The position numbers and the translations under genes are program-made. Under the pieces are notes generated by a model. The model was not told where the DNA came from. It worked only from the letters and a program-made list of their open reading frames with translations, and made no database searches. Positions 6,997 to 13,089 of a stretch of 13,089 nt of DNA are shown in pieces (positions within the stretch are counted from its first letter, which is position 1; every line of letters begins with the position of its first letter). The stretch spans positions 19,945 to 33,033 of the forward strand of contig PFHO01000051.1 in NCBI GenBank assembly GCA_002782345.1, read 5' to 3'. This DNA comes from Candidatus Moranbacteria bacterium CG_4_8_14_3_um_filter_34_16. GTDB taxonomy: Bacteria; Patescibacteriota; Minisyncoccia; Moranbacterales; UBA2206.

Positions 6997-8250
6997 ATGA
7001 AACATTTTATAATTCCTATTAAATTGGCTTTTAGAAGTTTGGGCAATAATTTGGGGCGAACGATGTTGTCTCTTTTAGGAGTTGTTATCGGAGTGGCTTC
7101 TGTTATTTTAGTTTTATCTTTTGGCTTGGGAGTAAAAAGTTTTTTAGTTGATCAAATATCTTCTTTCGGTTCGGATATCATTGAAGTGGAAGTCAAAATT
7201 CCCAAAGTAAAAAAAACTTCTTCTCAAAATGCCGGCGGGCTTTCAGGAGGCACCCAAGTTACCACTTTTAAACTTGAAGACGCTGAAAAAGTGGCCAAAA
7301 TTGAAAATATCGGAGACTGGTATGCTTCAATAATGAGCCAACAAATAGTCAGTTTTGGCAATGAAAATAAGCAGACCTTTATTATGGGAACAACCTCCGG
7401 AGTGATAAAAACCGATAAAAAAGTAGAGATTGATCAAGGCATAATGTTTAGCGATGATGATGACAAGAGTCTTCGCCAAGTGGCGGTTTTGGGAAGCGAG
7501 ATAAAAAATGATTTTTTTGGCGAGGAAAAAGCGTTAGGAAAAAATATAAAAATAAAAGGACAAAATTATAAGATTATTGGAGTTCTGAAAGAAAGAGGTG
7601 CTACCGGTTTTTTTAATTTTGACAATACAATTTATGTTCCTCTTCAAACTACACAAAAGAAATTGGCGGGAATTGATTATTTGCAATTCGCTATATTTAA
7701 GGTAAAAGATATGAAAAAATTGGATGCCACGATTTTGGATGTTACCGATGCTATAAGAGACCGACATAATATTGTAAATCCCGACGACGACGATTTCGCG
7801 GTGAATTCCATTGTAGAAGTTTTAGATATTTTGGATAAAGTTTTTTTCTCGGTTAATCTTTTGCTTTTAGCTTTGGTTTCTATTTCTTTAGTTGTTGGCG
7901 GGGTGGGGATTATGAATGTGATGTATGTAACGGTAACTGAAAGAACTTTTGAAATTGGGCTTAAAAAATCAGTGGGAGCCAAAAATTGGCATATCCTTTT
8001 TCAATTTCTTTTTGAAGCTATTTTTTTGACTTTTTTGGGAGGTATAGGGGGTATTTTTATCGGAATGGGAATTTCAAAAGCCGGAGAAATTTTAGCTTCT
8101 CACTTTGGTTTTTTTCTTGATTTTCCTATTACTTGGTGGTCTTTGGCGATTGGATTGGGTTTTTCCAGTTTTACAGGAATCGCTTTTGGGTATTTTCCAG
8201 CGCGAAAAGCTTCTCAGCTAAGTCCTATGGAAGCTCTTCACAAAGAATGA
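6997..8250 (+). CDS. MacB/FtsX-type ABC transporter permease 2 (intact)
   Basis: This intact 417-residue paralogue of the preceding permease has four predicted transmembrane segments at about 22-44, 283-308, 332-358 and 380-402. A large extracytoplasmic MacB core domain sits between the first two (RQVAVLGSEIKNDFF, YKIIGVLKERGATGFF, RDRHNIVNPDDDDF). The hallmark GGVGIMNVMYVTVTERTFEIGLKKSVGAK and the terminal PARKASQLSPMEALHKE are clear. It presumably works with the ATPase at 3717. With permease 1 it could form a heterodimer, or replace it as a homodimer now that permease 1 is broken. It begins 63 bases after permease 1 and is the last gene before the terminator at 8285, which marks the operon end. 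The exported substrate is unknown. Confidence 0.94.
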   Translation: MKHFIIPIKLAFRSLGNNLGRTMLSLLGVVIGVASVILVLSFGLGVKSFLVDQISSFGSDIIEVEVKIPKVKKTSSQNAGGLSGGTQVTTFKLEDAEKVAKIENIGDWYASIMSQQIVSFGNENKQTFIMGTTSGVIKTDKKVEIDQGIMFSDDDDKSLRQVAVLGSEIKNDFFGEEKALGKNIKIKGQNYKIIGVLKERGATGFFNFDNTIYVPLQTTQKKLAGIDYLQFAIFKVKDMKKLDATILDVTDAIRDRHNIVNPDDDDFAVNSIVEVLDILDKVFFSVNLLLLALVSISLVVGGVGIMNVMYVTVTERTFEIGLKKSVGAKNWHILFQFLFEAIFLTFLGGIGGIFIGMGISKAGEILASHFGFFLDFPITWWSLAIGLGFSSFTGIAFGYFPARKASQLSPMEALHKE

Positions 8251-8284
8251 ACAAAATTTTAAAATTTTATTAAACAACATTTTT

Positions 8285-8313
8285 AAAAACCCGCAATATT
8301 GCGGGTTTTTTTT
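8285..8313 (+). terminator. Rho-independent terminator of the exporter operon
   Basis: AAAAACCCGCAAT/ATTGCGGGTTTTT is a perfect palindrome (8285-8310) with a G+C-rich core CCCGCAA/TTGCGGG, followed by an eight-T run (8306-8313). It lies 34 bases after the stop of permease 2. This is the clearest terminator in the window. Because it is symmetric with an A-run on the left, it could also act on the opposite strand. Confidence 0.92.
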
Positions 8314-8403
8314 GTTTGTGATAGGTTTTACTTAGTTGTTCGGCGATAATAAGATAATAAAAAGACAAAGAATTCTACTTTTAATAATTTTTTTAAAAAA
8401 AAT

Positions 8404-8763
8404 ATGGAAGACAAACGAAAAAATGAATCAGATGAAACATATAACGAGGATAATTTCAAGGAAAGTGAATCTGATTTCAGCGAGAAAATAAGTCAAGAAA
8501 CAATAAAACAAAAAAAAAGAAGAGATTTTTTGATAGAGTTATTTTTGTTTTTTATTTTGGGTGTTTTGGTTGGAGTGGCTTTTAAAACTGAAGCTAATAA
8601 AAAAATCGCTATTGGATTTAATGATTATAAAATGAAAATTCAAAATCAAGATTATAATATCGGTAAACTGCAAAAAGATTTAATTACCAAACAAATTCAA
8701 GAGGAAGAAGAAAGTCAAAAAAATTCCACTCCGCAACAAGACCTGCAACAAGAAATACCATAA
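8404..8763 (+). CDS. Small single-pass membrane protein, function unknown
   Basis: This 119-residue protein is not recognised. It has an acidic, Glu/Asp/Ser-rich tail (1-36), a basic stop KQKKRR (35-40) and one hydrophobic segment LIELFLFFILGVLVGVAF (43-60). A polar, helix-prone C-terminal half with a Q/E/K-rich possible coiled coil follows (about 78-105), then a Gln/Pro-rich end. The basic residues before the segment favour N-inside topology, with the C-terminal part outside the cytoplasm. The same arrangement of acidic tail, lysine cluster and membrane segment opens the DsbA-like protein at 8913. It lies downstream of the strong terminator at 8285, so it needs its own promoter, which I could not define. 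Confidence 0.7.
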   Translation: MEDKRKNESDETYNEDNFKESESDFSEKISQETIKQKKRRDFLIELFLFFILGVLVGVAFKTEANKKIAIGFNDYKMKIQNQDYNIGKLQKDLITKQIQEEEESQKNSTPQQDLQQEIP

Positions 8764-8810
8764 CCGAACAATAATTAAAAAGTTTTTCAAAAAAGATCAA
8801 AAAAAGAAAA

Positions 8811-8863
8811 TAGACTTGTTGCTTAATAAATTTAGTTACGCAATTTATTAAGCAACAAGTCTA
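8811..8863. repeat. TIR-bounded element, copy 2 (53-bp perfect hairpin)
   Basis: A perfect 22-bp inverted repeat (8811-8832 with 8842-8863) encloses a 9-base loop. The ends TAGACTTGTTGCTTAATAA are the same 19 bases that open the copy at 12504. This copy is almost nothing but its two ends, a minimal element or internal deletion derivative. TA at each outer edge fits a TA target duplication. It sits in the 149-base gap between the small membrane protein and the DsbA-like gene. In RNA it would form a long stable stem. No T-run follows, so classical terminator function is unlikely. Confidence 0.85.
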
Positions 8864-8912
8864 ATATATAAAATGTAATTATTTTTTTAATCAACTTTTA
8901 AAAGCAAAATCT

Positions 8913-10055
8913 ATGAATGATGAAAAAAAAGGGGGAAATGAGAATCAAGATGAATTTGAAGTGGAAGAAGTCAACTCTGAAATTGAAGAAATCTCAAACG
9001 AGGATTCTTCAAAAGAAGAAAAAAGAAGGAAAGATTTGAAGGAAAAAGAAAAAAACAAAAAAATGAAAAATTTAATGTCTTTGACCATTCTTTTGGCGGG
9101 TCTTTTTTTAGGAAGTCTTTTTGTGGATCTTAGTCAAGTGATAAAAGGTGGGGGATATTCAACCAAAAAACTTAATGAAGCGGAAATTTTTGAATCTGGT
9201 GGAAAAACTTGGGTAGCTTTTGAAGAACCGGCAGTTGGAGTAAATGTTATTTCTGATGATAGTTGTGAAAAATGCGATCCAGCCGAAGTTTTGGTTTGGT
9301 TGAGAAGAATTTTGCCCACAGTAAGCGCAAATAAAGTTAGCTATGATTCCGAAGAAGGGAGAAAAATGATTGATAAGTTCAGAATAACAACTTTACCGGC
9401 TTTTGTTTTTGAAAAAGACTTGGGAAAAACTGATTTTTACACTCAAGCGCAAGTTCTCTTTACCTTAAATGATGAAAATTATGTTTTAAATTCTCAAAAG
9501 TTAGGAGTGCCTGCGGGAAGATATCTGAGTCTTCCCCAAATCAAGGAAGATGACGCAAAATTAGGGAAAGAAGACACCAAGGTAAAAATTATTGTTTTTT
9601 CCGATTTTCAATGTCCTTATTGCAATGTTTTTTACAATAATCTTAGAGAAACAATGAAAGAATATCAAGATAAAGTGTTAGTAGCTTTTAAAGATTTACC
9701 TTTGGAAATTCATCCTCAAGCGCAAGAATCTTCTTTGGCGGGAGCATGCGCTTTGGAACAAGGAAAATTTTGGGAATATGCCGATAATCTCTATAATAAA
9801 CAAGCCGAGTGGGGAAATGACAAAACTAACGCAAAGTTAAAGAGTTACGCTGTCAAATTAGGATTGAATGCGGGACAATTTAATAAATGTTTGGATGAGA
9901 AAAAATATCAATCTAAAATTGAAGCAAGCCAAAAAGAAGCGGAAGAATTTGGAATTTCTGGAACTCCGACAACTTTTATCAATGAAGATATGCAAAGTGG
10001 AGTCCTTTCCGTGGAGCAATTAAAAGAAAAAATTGAAGCGGAATTGAAAAAATAA
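8913..10055 (+). CDS. Membrane-anchored DsbA-like protein with two thioredoxin folds
   Basis: The 380-residue product begins with an acidic tail and lysine-rich cluster (1-52) and one membrane segment (about 54-72, LMSLTILLAGLFLGSLFVD), so the rest is extracytoplasmic. A first thioredoxin-like domain has CEKC at 118-121 and a probable cis-proline in TLPAFVF (P162). A second, DsbA-type domain has CPYC at 234-237 in FSDFQCPYC, an alpha-helical insert containing further cysteines (C279, C326), and cis-proline P352 in GTPTTFIN. Such proteins form or rearrange disulfides in exported proteins. Two separate CXXC centres suggest electron relay between domains or a reduced/oxidised pair, which is inference. 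The ATG start has an A-rich leader. A terminator follows at 10112. No DsbB/VKOR-type reoxidising partner is in the window. Confidence 0.9.
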   Translation: MNDEKKGGNENQDEFEVEEVNSEIEEISNEDSSKEEKRRKDLKEKEKNKKMKNLMSLTILLAGLFLGSLFVDLSQVIKGGGYSTKKLNEAEIFESGGKTWVAFEEPAVGVNVISDDSCEKCDPAEVLVWLRRILPTVSANKVSYDSEEGRKMIDKFRITTLPAFVFEKDLGKTDFYTQAQVLFTLNDENYVLNSQKLGVPAGRYLSLPQIKEDDAKLGKEDTKVKIIVFSDFQCPYCNVFYNNLRETMKEYQDKVLVAFKDLPLEIHPQAQESSLAGACALEQGKFWEYADNLYNKQAEWGNDKTNAKLKSYAVKLGLNAGQFNKCLDEKKYQSKIEASQKEAEEFGISGTPTTFINEDMQSGVLSVEQLKEKIEAELKK

Positions 10056-10111
10056 TGTGTTATTTGTTTATGATGAATGAATATTTTATTTAATTAGTTG
10101 CTTAGATTGTG

Positions 10112-10144
10112 AAAGAGGCGTTTTAATTGACGCCTTTTTCTTTT
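10112..10144 (+). terminator. Rho-independent terminator after the DsbA-like gene
   Basis: AGGCGT (10116-10121) pairs with ACGCCT (10130-10135) around an 8-base A/T loop. The stem is preceded by an A-rich stretch and followed by TTTTTCTTTTT. It lies about 60 bases after the stop at 10055 and just before the promoter at 10155. Confidence 0.82.
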
Positions 10145-10154
10145 TATTTTTTTG

Positions 10155-10163
10155 TGATATAAT
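10155..10163 (+). promoter_or_regulatory. Extended -10 promoter for the oxidoreductase genes
   Basis: TGATATAAT is a perfect extended -10 element (TG, one base, TATAAT at 10158-10163). No good -35 hexamer is present at normal spacing because the upstream sequence is the T-run of the preceding terminator; extended -10 promoters can work without one. It lies about 60 bases before the GTG start at 10222. Confidence 0.6.
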
Positions 10164-10221
10164 TTAGGAGAAGTTTTGAGATACTATTGCATAATAAAAA
10201 TAATTTTAAAATTCAAATCAA

Positions 10222-10806
10222 GTGAAATATCATAAAGAAATTTTTGAGGTGATTTTTTTCGCACGCGGGGGTCAAGGGGCTAAAACGGCGGCGGAAATTT
10301 TGGCGCAGTCTGCGGTGAGAGAAAATAAATATGTTCAAGCTTTTCCCAATTTTGGTCCAGAAAGATCCGGCGCGCCCACTAAAACATATTTACGTATTTC
10401 TCAAAAACCGATTTTGACTCACGAACCGATAGTGGATCCAGATGTAGTGGTTGTTTTGGACGATACTTTGCTAAACAGTCAAGATGTTTCCAAAAATGTA
10501 GAAAAAAATGAAGCTTTAATAGTCAATACTCAGTTATCCAAAGACGATATCCAACAAACTATTTCTGAAAAAGGAAAAAAATTTGAAGGGAAAATATATC
10601 CTGTAAATGCGGATGGAATTTCTCTTGAAATTGTCGGACAACCTCGTCCCAATACTGTGATTTTGGGAAAATTTGTTCAAGTGACTGAAGCGGTAAAATT
10701 GGAAAGCGTGATAGCGGAATTCAAAGAGATATTTGAGAAAAAAATCGGTAAAGAGATAACTCAAAAAAATGTGAACGCTATTGAAAAAGCTTACGACACT
10801 ATTTGA
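10222..10806 (+). CDS. porG: 2-oxoacid:ferredoxin oxidoreductase (pyruvate synthase-type) gamma subunit
   Basis: The 194-residue product is a complete gamma subunit of the pyruvate/2-oxoacid:ferredoxin oxidoreductase family, the cytoplasmic enzyme that interconverts 2-oxoacid plus CoA with acyl-CoA, CO2 and reduced ferredoxin. The N-terminus carries the characteristic FFARGGQGAKTAAEILAQSA. It continues with FPNFGPERSGAPTKTYLRIS, PDVVVVLDDTLL and the late GQPRPNTVILGKF. The start is GTG, with no Shine-Dalgarno sequence. A delta-type ferredoxin subunit follows 40 bases downstream, the usual gamma-delta order, but the catalytic alpha and beta subunits that normally come next are absent. Pyruvate as substrate is the common case; other 2-oxoacids cannot be excluded. 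Confidence 0.92.
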   Translation: MKYHKEIFEVIFFARGGQGAKTAAEILAQSAVRENKYVQAFPNFGPERSGAPTKTYLRISQKPILTHEPIVDPDVVVVLDDTLLNSQDVSKNVEKNEALIVNTQLSKDDIQQTISEKGKKFEGKIYPVNADGISLEIVGQPRPNTVILGKFVQVTEAVKLESVIAEFKEIFEKKIGKEITQKNVNAIEKAYDTI

Positions 10807-10846
10807 TGATTTTTAATTTGAAAAAATAATTGCAAAAAAAAATAAT

Positions 10847-11110
10847 ATGGAACATGGAGCCATAATAAAACATAATCCAAAAAAAGCCTCCTTCACTGGA
10901 GACTGGCGATATATGCATCCCGAGGTGGATAAAGAAAAATGTATTGGTTGCGGGAATTGCGTTCCTTTTTGTCCGGAAGCTTCCATTGAATTGAAAGAAT
11001 ATAAAAAAGGAGAAAAACCCAAAGCGGATATTGATTATGACTATTGCAAAGGATGCGGAGTTTGTTCGACGGTTTGTCCGGTTAAAGCGATCATAATGAG
11101 AAAAAAATAA
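10847..11110 (+). CDS. porD: 2-oxoacid:ferredoxin oxidoreductase delta subunit (2x[4Fe-4S] ferredoxin)
   Basis: This 87-residue protein holds two [4Fe-4S] binding motifs, CIGCGNCVPFCP and CKGCGVCSTVCP, each CxxCxxCxxxCP. An N-terminal extension (TGDWRYMHPEVDKEKC) is typical of the delta subunit rather than of a free ferredoxin. It passes electrons from the catalytic subunits to external ferredoxin. It lies 40 bases after the gamma gene and ends 5 bases before the lytic transglycosylase gene, with which it is probably co-transcribed although the functions are unrelated. Alpha and beta subunit genes are missing here. The ATG start follows an A-rich leader. Confidence 0.93.
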   Translation: MEHGAIIKHNPKKASFTGDWRYMHPEVDKEKCIGCGNCVPFCPEASIELKEYKKGEKPKADIDYDYCKGCGVCSTVCPVKAIIMRKK

Positions 11111-11115
11111 ATATT

Positions 11116-12333
11116 ATGAGGAGAAATTTTTTGAGGAAAAAAACAATTTTGTCTTTTTTGATTTTCGTTTTGTTCGGAATTATTTTTTTTGTTGATATTT
11201 TTGGAGTTAACGCGGATGAAATTTCTTCTCTTAAAAAAGAAATAGATCAACAACAAGAAAAAAAAGAAAAAACCGAGCAAGAACTTAACACTGCTCAAAC
11301 AATGCTTCAAAAAAATCAATATCAACTGAATATAACAAAAGATCTTTTGGTAAAAACGGAAAACGATATAAAAAGAAGAAAAAAAGAGATTGAAGAATTG
11401 GAAAATCAAATAGAAATTAACAGGAAAATTCTGGAAAGTTATATTCGTGAAATGTATTTTGGCGATCAACAAGTTTTGGAAAATTTTTTGGCAAGCGAGA
11501 GTGATTTGAGTTTGAATTCTGATAATTTTTTTCAATTTTTGAGCGTCAAAGAGAAAATTTTGAGTGTTATGGATGAAATTGACAAAGCCAAAGATCAAGA
11601 GGAAAAAGCCAAAAAAGATATGGAAGAAAAAAAGGATGATCACGAAAAACTTTTATCCATTCAAAGTGGTCAGCAGTATCAAATAAAATCGGACATAACT
11701 AGAAATAAAGCCACTCTTTCTCAGATAAACTCCAAGATAAACAAACTACGTGCCGAACTTACCAATATCTTGGGAAGCTCCGTTAGTTTTAACGATGTTA
11801 TAAGCGCTTCCAAATATGCTTCAAAAGTTACCGGTATTCGCAAAGATTATCTCTTGGGAGTTTTGGTGGTGGAATCAAATTTAGGAAGATATACTGGAGG
11901 ATGCGATTATAAAGAAAGCAGAATGAGTGATTATAGAAAAGGAATTTTTAGGGATATCTGCAAAGGGTTGAAGTATAATTATAAAAAAATGAAAGTTTCT
12001 TGTCCGCCTTCTGGCTATTCCGGAACAGGGGGCGCGATGGGAGTAGCTCAATTTATGCCGGATACATGGATAGGTTATCAAAGTTCTATAACAGCGGTAA
12101 CCGGACATAATCCTCCCGATCCTTGGAGTCTGACTGACGGAGTGGTGACAATGGCCTTGAAATTGACTAAAGTTAACGGAGTAACCAATCACAAAGAAAG
12201 CGCGGAAGCCAAAGCCTATTGTGTGTATTTGGCGGGGAATAATTGGGCAAGTTATTGTGATAACAACGGAACCAATTATGGCGATTTGGTTCTCTATTGG
12301 GCGGATAACTATGAAAAACTTTTAGGAGATTAG
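11116..12333 (+). CDS. Secreted lytic murein transglycosylase with N-terminal coiled coil
   Basis: The 405-residue product has a basic start and hydrophobic signal segment (about 10-32, then VNADE as a plausible cleavage region). A long coiled coil (about 35-215) interrupted near 115-145 resembles the helical regions of EnvC/PcsB-type cell-wall proteins. The C-terminal domain (about 228-405) is a lysozyme-like SLT fold: the putative catalytic glutamate is E253 in VVESNLGR, followed by GAMGVAQFMPDTW (306-318) and a late YLAGNNW. Lytic transglycosylases cleave peptidoglycan glycan strands to give anhydromuropeptides. The catalytic domain has five cysteines (263, 282, 296, 369, 381), unusual for a lytic transglycosylase and suggesting disulfides. 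The start lies 5 bases after the delta-subunit stop, without a Shine-Dalgarno sequence. Confidence 0.88.
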   Translation: MRRNFLRKKTILSFLIFVLFGIIFFVDIFGVNADEISSLKKEIDQQQEKKEKTEQELNTAQTMLQKNQYQLNITKDLLVKTENDIKRRKKEIEELENQIEINRKILESYIREMYFGDQQVLENFLASESDLSLNSDNFFQFLSVKEKILSVMDEIDKAKDQEEKAKKDMEEKKDDHEKLLSIQSGQQYQIKSDITRNKATLSQINSKINKLRAELTNILGSSVSFNDVISASKYASKVTGIRKDYLLGVLVVESNLGRYTGGCDYKESRMSDYRKGIFRDICKGLKYNYKKMKVSCPPSGYSGTGGAMGVAQFMPDTWIGYQSSITAVTGHNPPDPWSLTDGVVTMALKLTKVNGVTNHKESAEAKAYCVYLAGNNWASYCDNNGTNYGDLVLYWADNYEKLLGD

Positions 12334-12429
12334 ATTGAATTTGGAGAAAAATGGATAGATGTTTGATAGGCAGACAAATGAATAAGGAAAAAATTGGCAG
12401 TTTGAAAATGACACAAAAAATTTTTTTGT

Positions 12430-12458
12430 TTGATATCTTTTTATTTAAGTGTTATAAT
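12430..12458 (+). promoter_or_regulatory. Strong sigma-70-type promoter upstream of the CBS gene
   Basis: The -35 hexamer TTGATA (12430-12435), a 17-bp spacer and a perfect -10 TATAAT (12453-12458) preceded by TG at the extended position make this the best promoter in the window. Transcription would start near 12465, giving a leader of about 215 bases that contains repeat copy 3 before the CBS gene. The gene-free stretch 12334-12678 holds only this promoter, the repeat element, and a weak A/T palindrome at 12413-12429 that might end the preceding transcript. Confidence 0.78.
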
Positions 12459-12503
12459 GGGCACAGTCATATAATTAATCAGTAATGAAAAACTCTCTTA
12501 AAA

Positions 12504-12611
12504 TAGACTTGTTGCTTAATAAGAAATTTGCTATATATAGTATGGTTTAGAAAAATTTCTATACTACATATTGTGGAAAATTTTATAAATCTTTATTAAG
12601 CAACAGGTCTA
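12504..12611. repeat. TIR-bounded element, copy 3 (108 bp)
   Basis: The left end TAGACTTGTTGCTTAATAA (12504-12522) pairs with TTATTAAGCAACAGGTCTA (12593-12611) over 19 positions, with one G-T wobble. The roughly 70-base core has its own nested palindromes: TAGTAT (12538-12543) with ATACTA (12561-12566), and AGAAA/TTTCT inside that. The transcript could therefore fold as one long imperfect hairpin. The core shows no similarity by eye to the cores of copies 1 and 2. There is no open reading frame. The element lies between the strong promoter at 12430 and the CBS gene, within the predicted 5' untranslated region. Confidence 0.85.
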
Positions 12612-12678
12612 ATAATTATACTAGAAATTTGTTTTTAGAATTTTTTCAAAGACAAGCTTCGGAGGGTTTTAAAAAAAA

Positions 12679-13089
12679 ATGAAAATAAACGAAATAATGA
12701 CCAAAGATGTGATTTGTGTTAAAGAAGACACCCCTATTTTGGAAATTGCCGAGATAGTTTCTGAGAAAAAAATTCATGGGGTCCCGGTGGTTGATGAAAA
12801 CGACAAAGTGGTGGGGATTATCACGGAAACGGATTTTTTTACCAAAGATTCTTCCAATATGGTTTATATGCCTTCTATGATTGATTTTATAAAAAAAGGA
12901 AAGATGAATTATCCTGAAGGAGAGGAAGAAAAAGAAGCGTTGGGAGAAATTATTCACGCGAAAGCTAGAGATATAATGACTCCCAAATGCGAAACGGTTT
13001 CTCCTGATTTGGAGGTGGAAGATTTTATCAAAATTATCAAAGAAAAAAGTTTCAATTCTTATCCAGTGGTGGATGAAAATGGAGTTTTA
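12679..13089 (+). CDS. CBS-domain protein (3' end beyond the window)
   Basis: The open frame runs from ATG 12679 to the window end, 137 residues so far. Two CBS motifs are visible. The first (about 1-55) has MKINEIMTKDVICVKEDTPI, IHGVPVVDENDKVVGIIT and ETDFF. The second starts at about 95 (ARDIMTPKCETVSPDLEV) and reaches YPVVDENGVL at the edge. A charged linker of about 40 residues lies between them. Paired CBS motifs form a Bateman module that usually binds adenine nucleotides and regulates an attached or partner protein. Whether another domain follows cannot be seen. This is the only gene here with a GGAGG sequence (12661-12665), but its 13-base spacing is longer than usual. The promoter and repeat element upstream imply a structured leader. 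Confidence 0.9.
   Translation, partial: MKINEIMTKDVICVKEDTPILEIAEIVSEKKIHGVPVVDENDKVVGIITETDFFTKDSSNMVYMPSMIDFIKKGKMNYPEGEEEKEALGEIIHAKARDIMTPKCETVSPDLEVEDFIKIIKEKSFNSYPVVDENGVL

Noticed and set aside
8336..8358. TTGTTC with nearby GATAAT as a promoter for the small membrane protein
   Set aside because: The spacing between the hexamers is 3 or 11 bases, too short for a sigma-70 promoter.
10097..10104. GTTGCTTA resembling part of the repeat ends
   Set aside because: Only eight bases match, with no TAGAC start and no partner arm nearby.
11041..11643. A 200-residue minus-strand open frame rich in Phe, Leu and Ile
   Set aside because: It lies antisense to the delta subunit and the coiled-coil region of the lytic transglycosylase. 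Its hydrophobic composition is what the complement of Lys/Glu-rich codons gives.
1..13089. CRISPR array, tRNA or rRNA genes
   Set aside because: No regularly spaced direct repeats were seen, and the short gaps hold no cloverleaf or rRNA-like sequence recognised by eye.

Overview
The window is a low-G+C stretch (roughly one third G+C by eye) with every recognised gene on the + strand. Most start codons follow A/T-rich leaders with no clear Shine-Dalgarno sequence, and TGA is used as an ordinary stop. Several families here recur in small-genome uncultivated bacteria: a MacAB-like exporter with two FtsX/MacB permeases, an exported DsbA-like protein with an acidic N-terminal tail, and a coiled-coil lytic transglycosylase. 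This suggests a member of the Candidate Phyla Radiation (Patescibacteria, perhaps a Parcubacteria/Moranbacteria-type lineage). That assignment is inference from gene style; no rRNA or other marker is present.

Layout. (1) 158-2500: recJ (single-strand DNA exonuclease) and an RNase HI gene, separated by a 165-bp element with terminal inverted repeats. (2) 2670-8250: an exporter operon of a membrane-fusion (MacA/HlyD-like) gene broken by a nonsense codon and a frameshift, an intact MacB/LolD-type ATPase, a membrane-anchored protein that reads as a divergent serpin, a MacB-type permease broken by a frameshift, and a second intact permease. A strong intrinsic terminator follows at 8285-8313. (3) 8404-10055: a small single-pass membrane protein and a membrane-anchored double thioredoxin-fold (DsbA-like) protein, with a perfect hairpin element between them and a terminator at 10112-10144. 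(4) 10222-12333: gamma and delta subunits of a 2-oxoacid:ferredoxin oxidoreductase without the catalytic alpha and beta subunits, then a secreted lytic transglycosylase with a long coiled coil. (5) 12334-13089: a strong promoter, a third copy of the inverted-repeat element, and a CBS-domain protein that runs off the window.

How the genes fit together. Much of the window concerns the cell envelope: an ABC exporter, a surface-anchored putative protease inhibitor, an oxidative-folding protein, and a cysteine-containing cell-wall hydrolase that could be a folding client. The two most unusual features are the serpin-like gene inside the exporter operon, and three intergenic elements that share 19-bp ends (TAGACTTGTTGCTTAATAA) but have unrelated cores of different length. 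The elements look like non-autonomous mobile elements whose transposase is not in the window.
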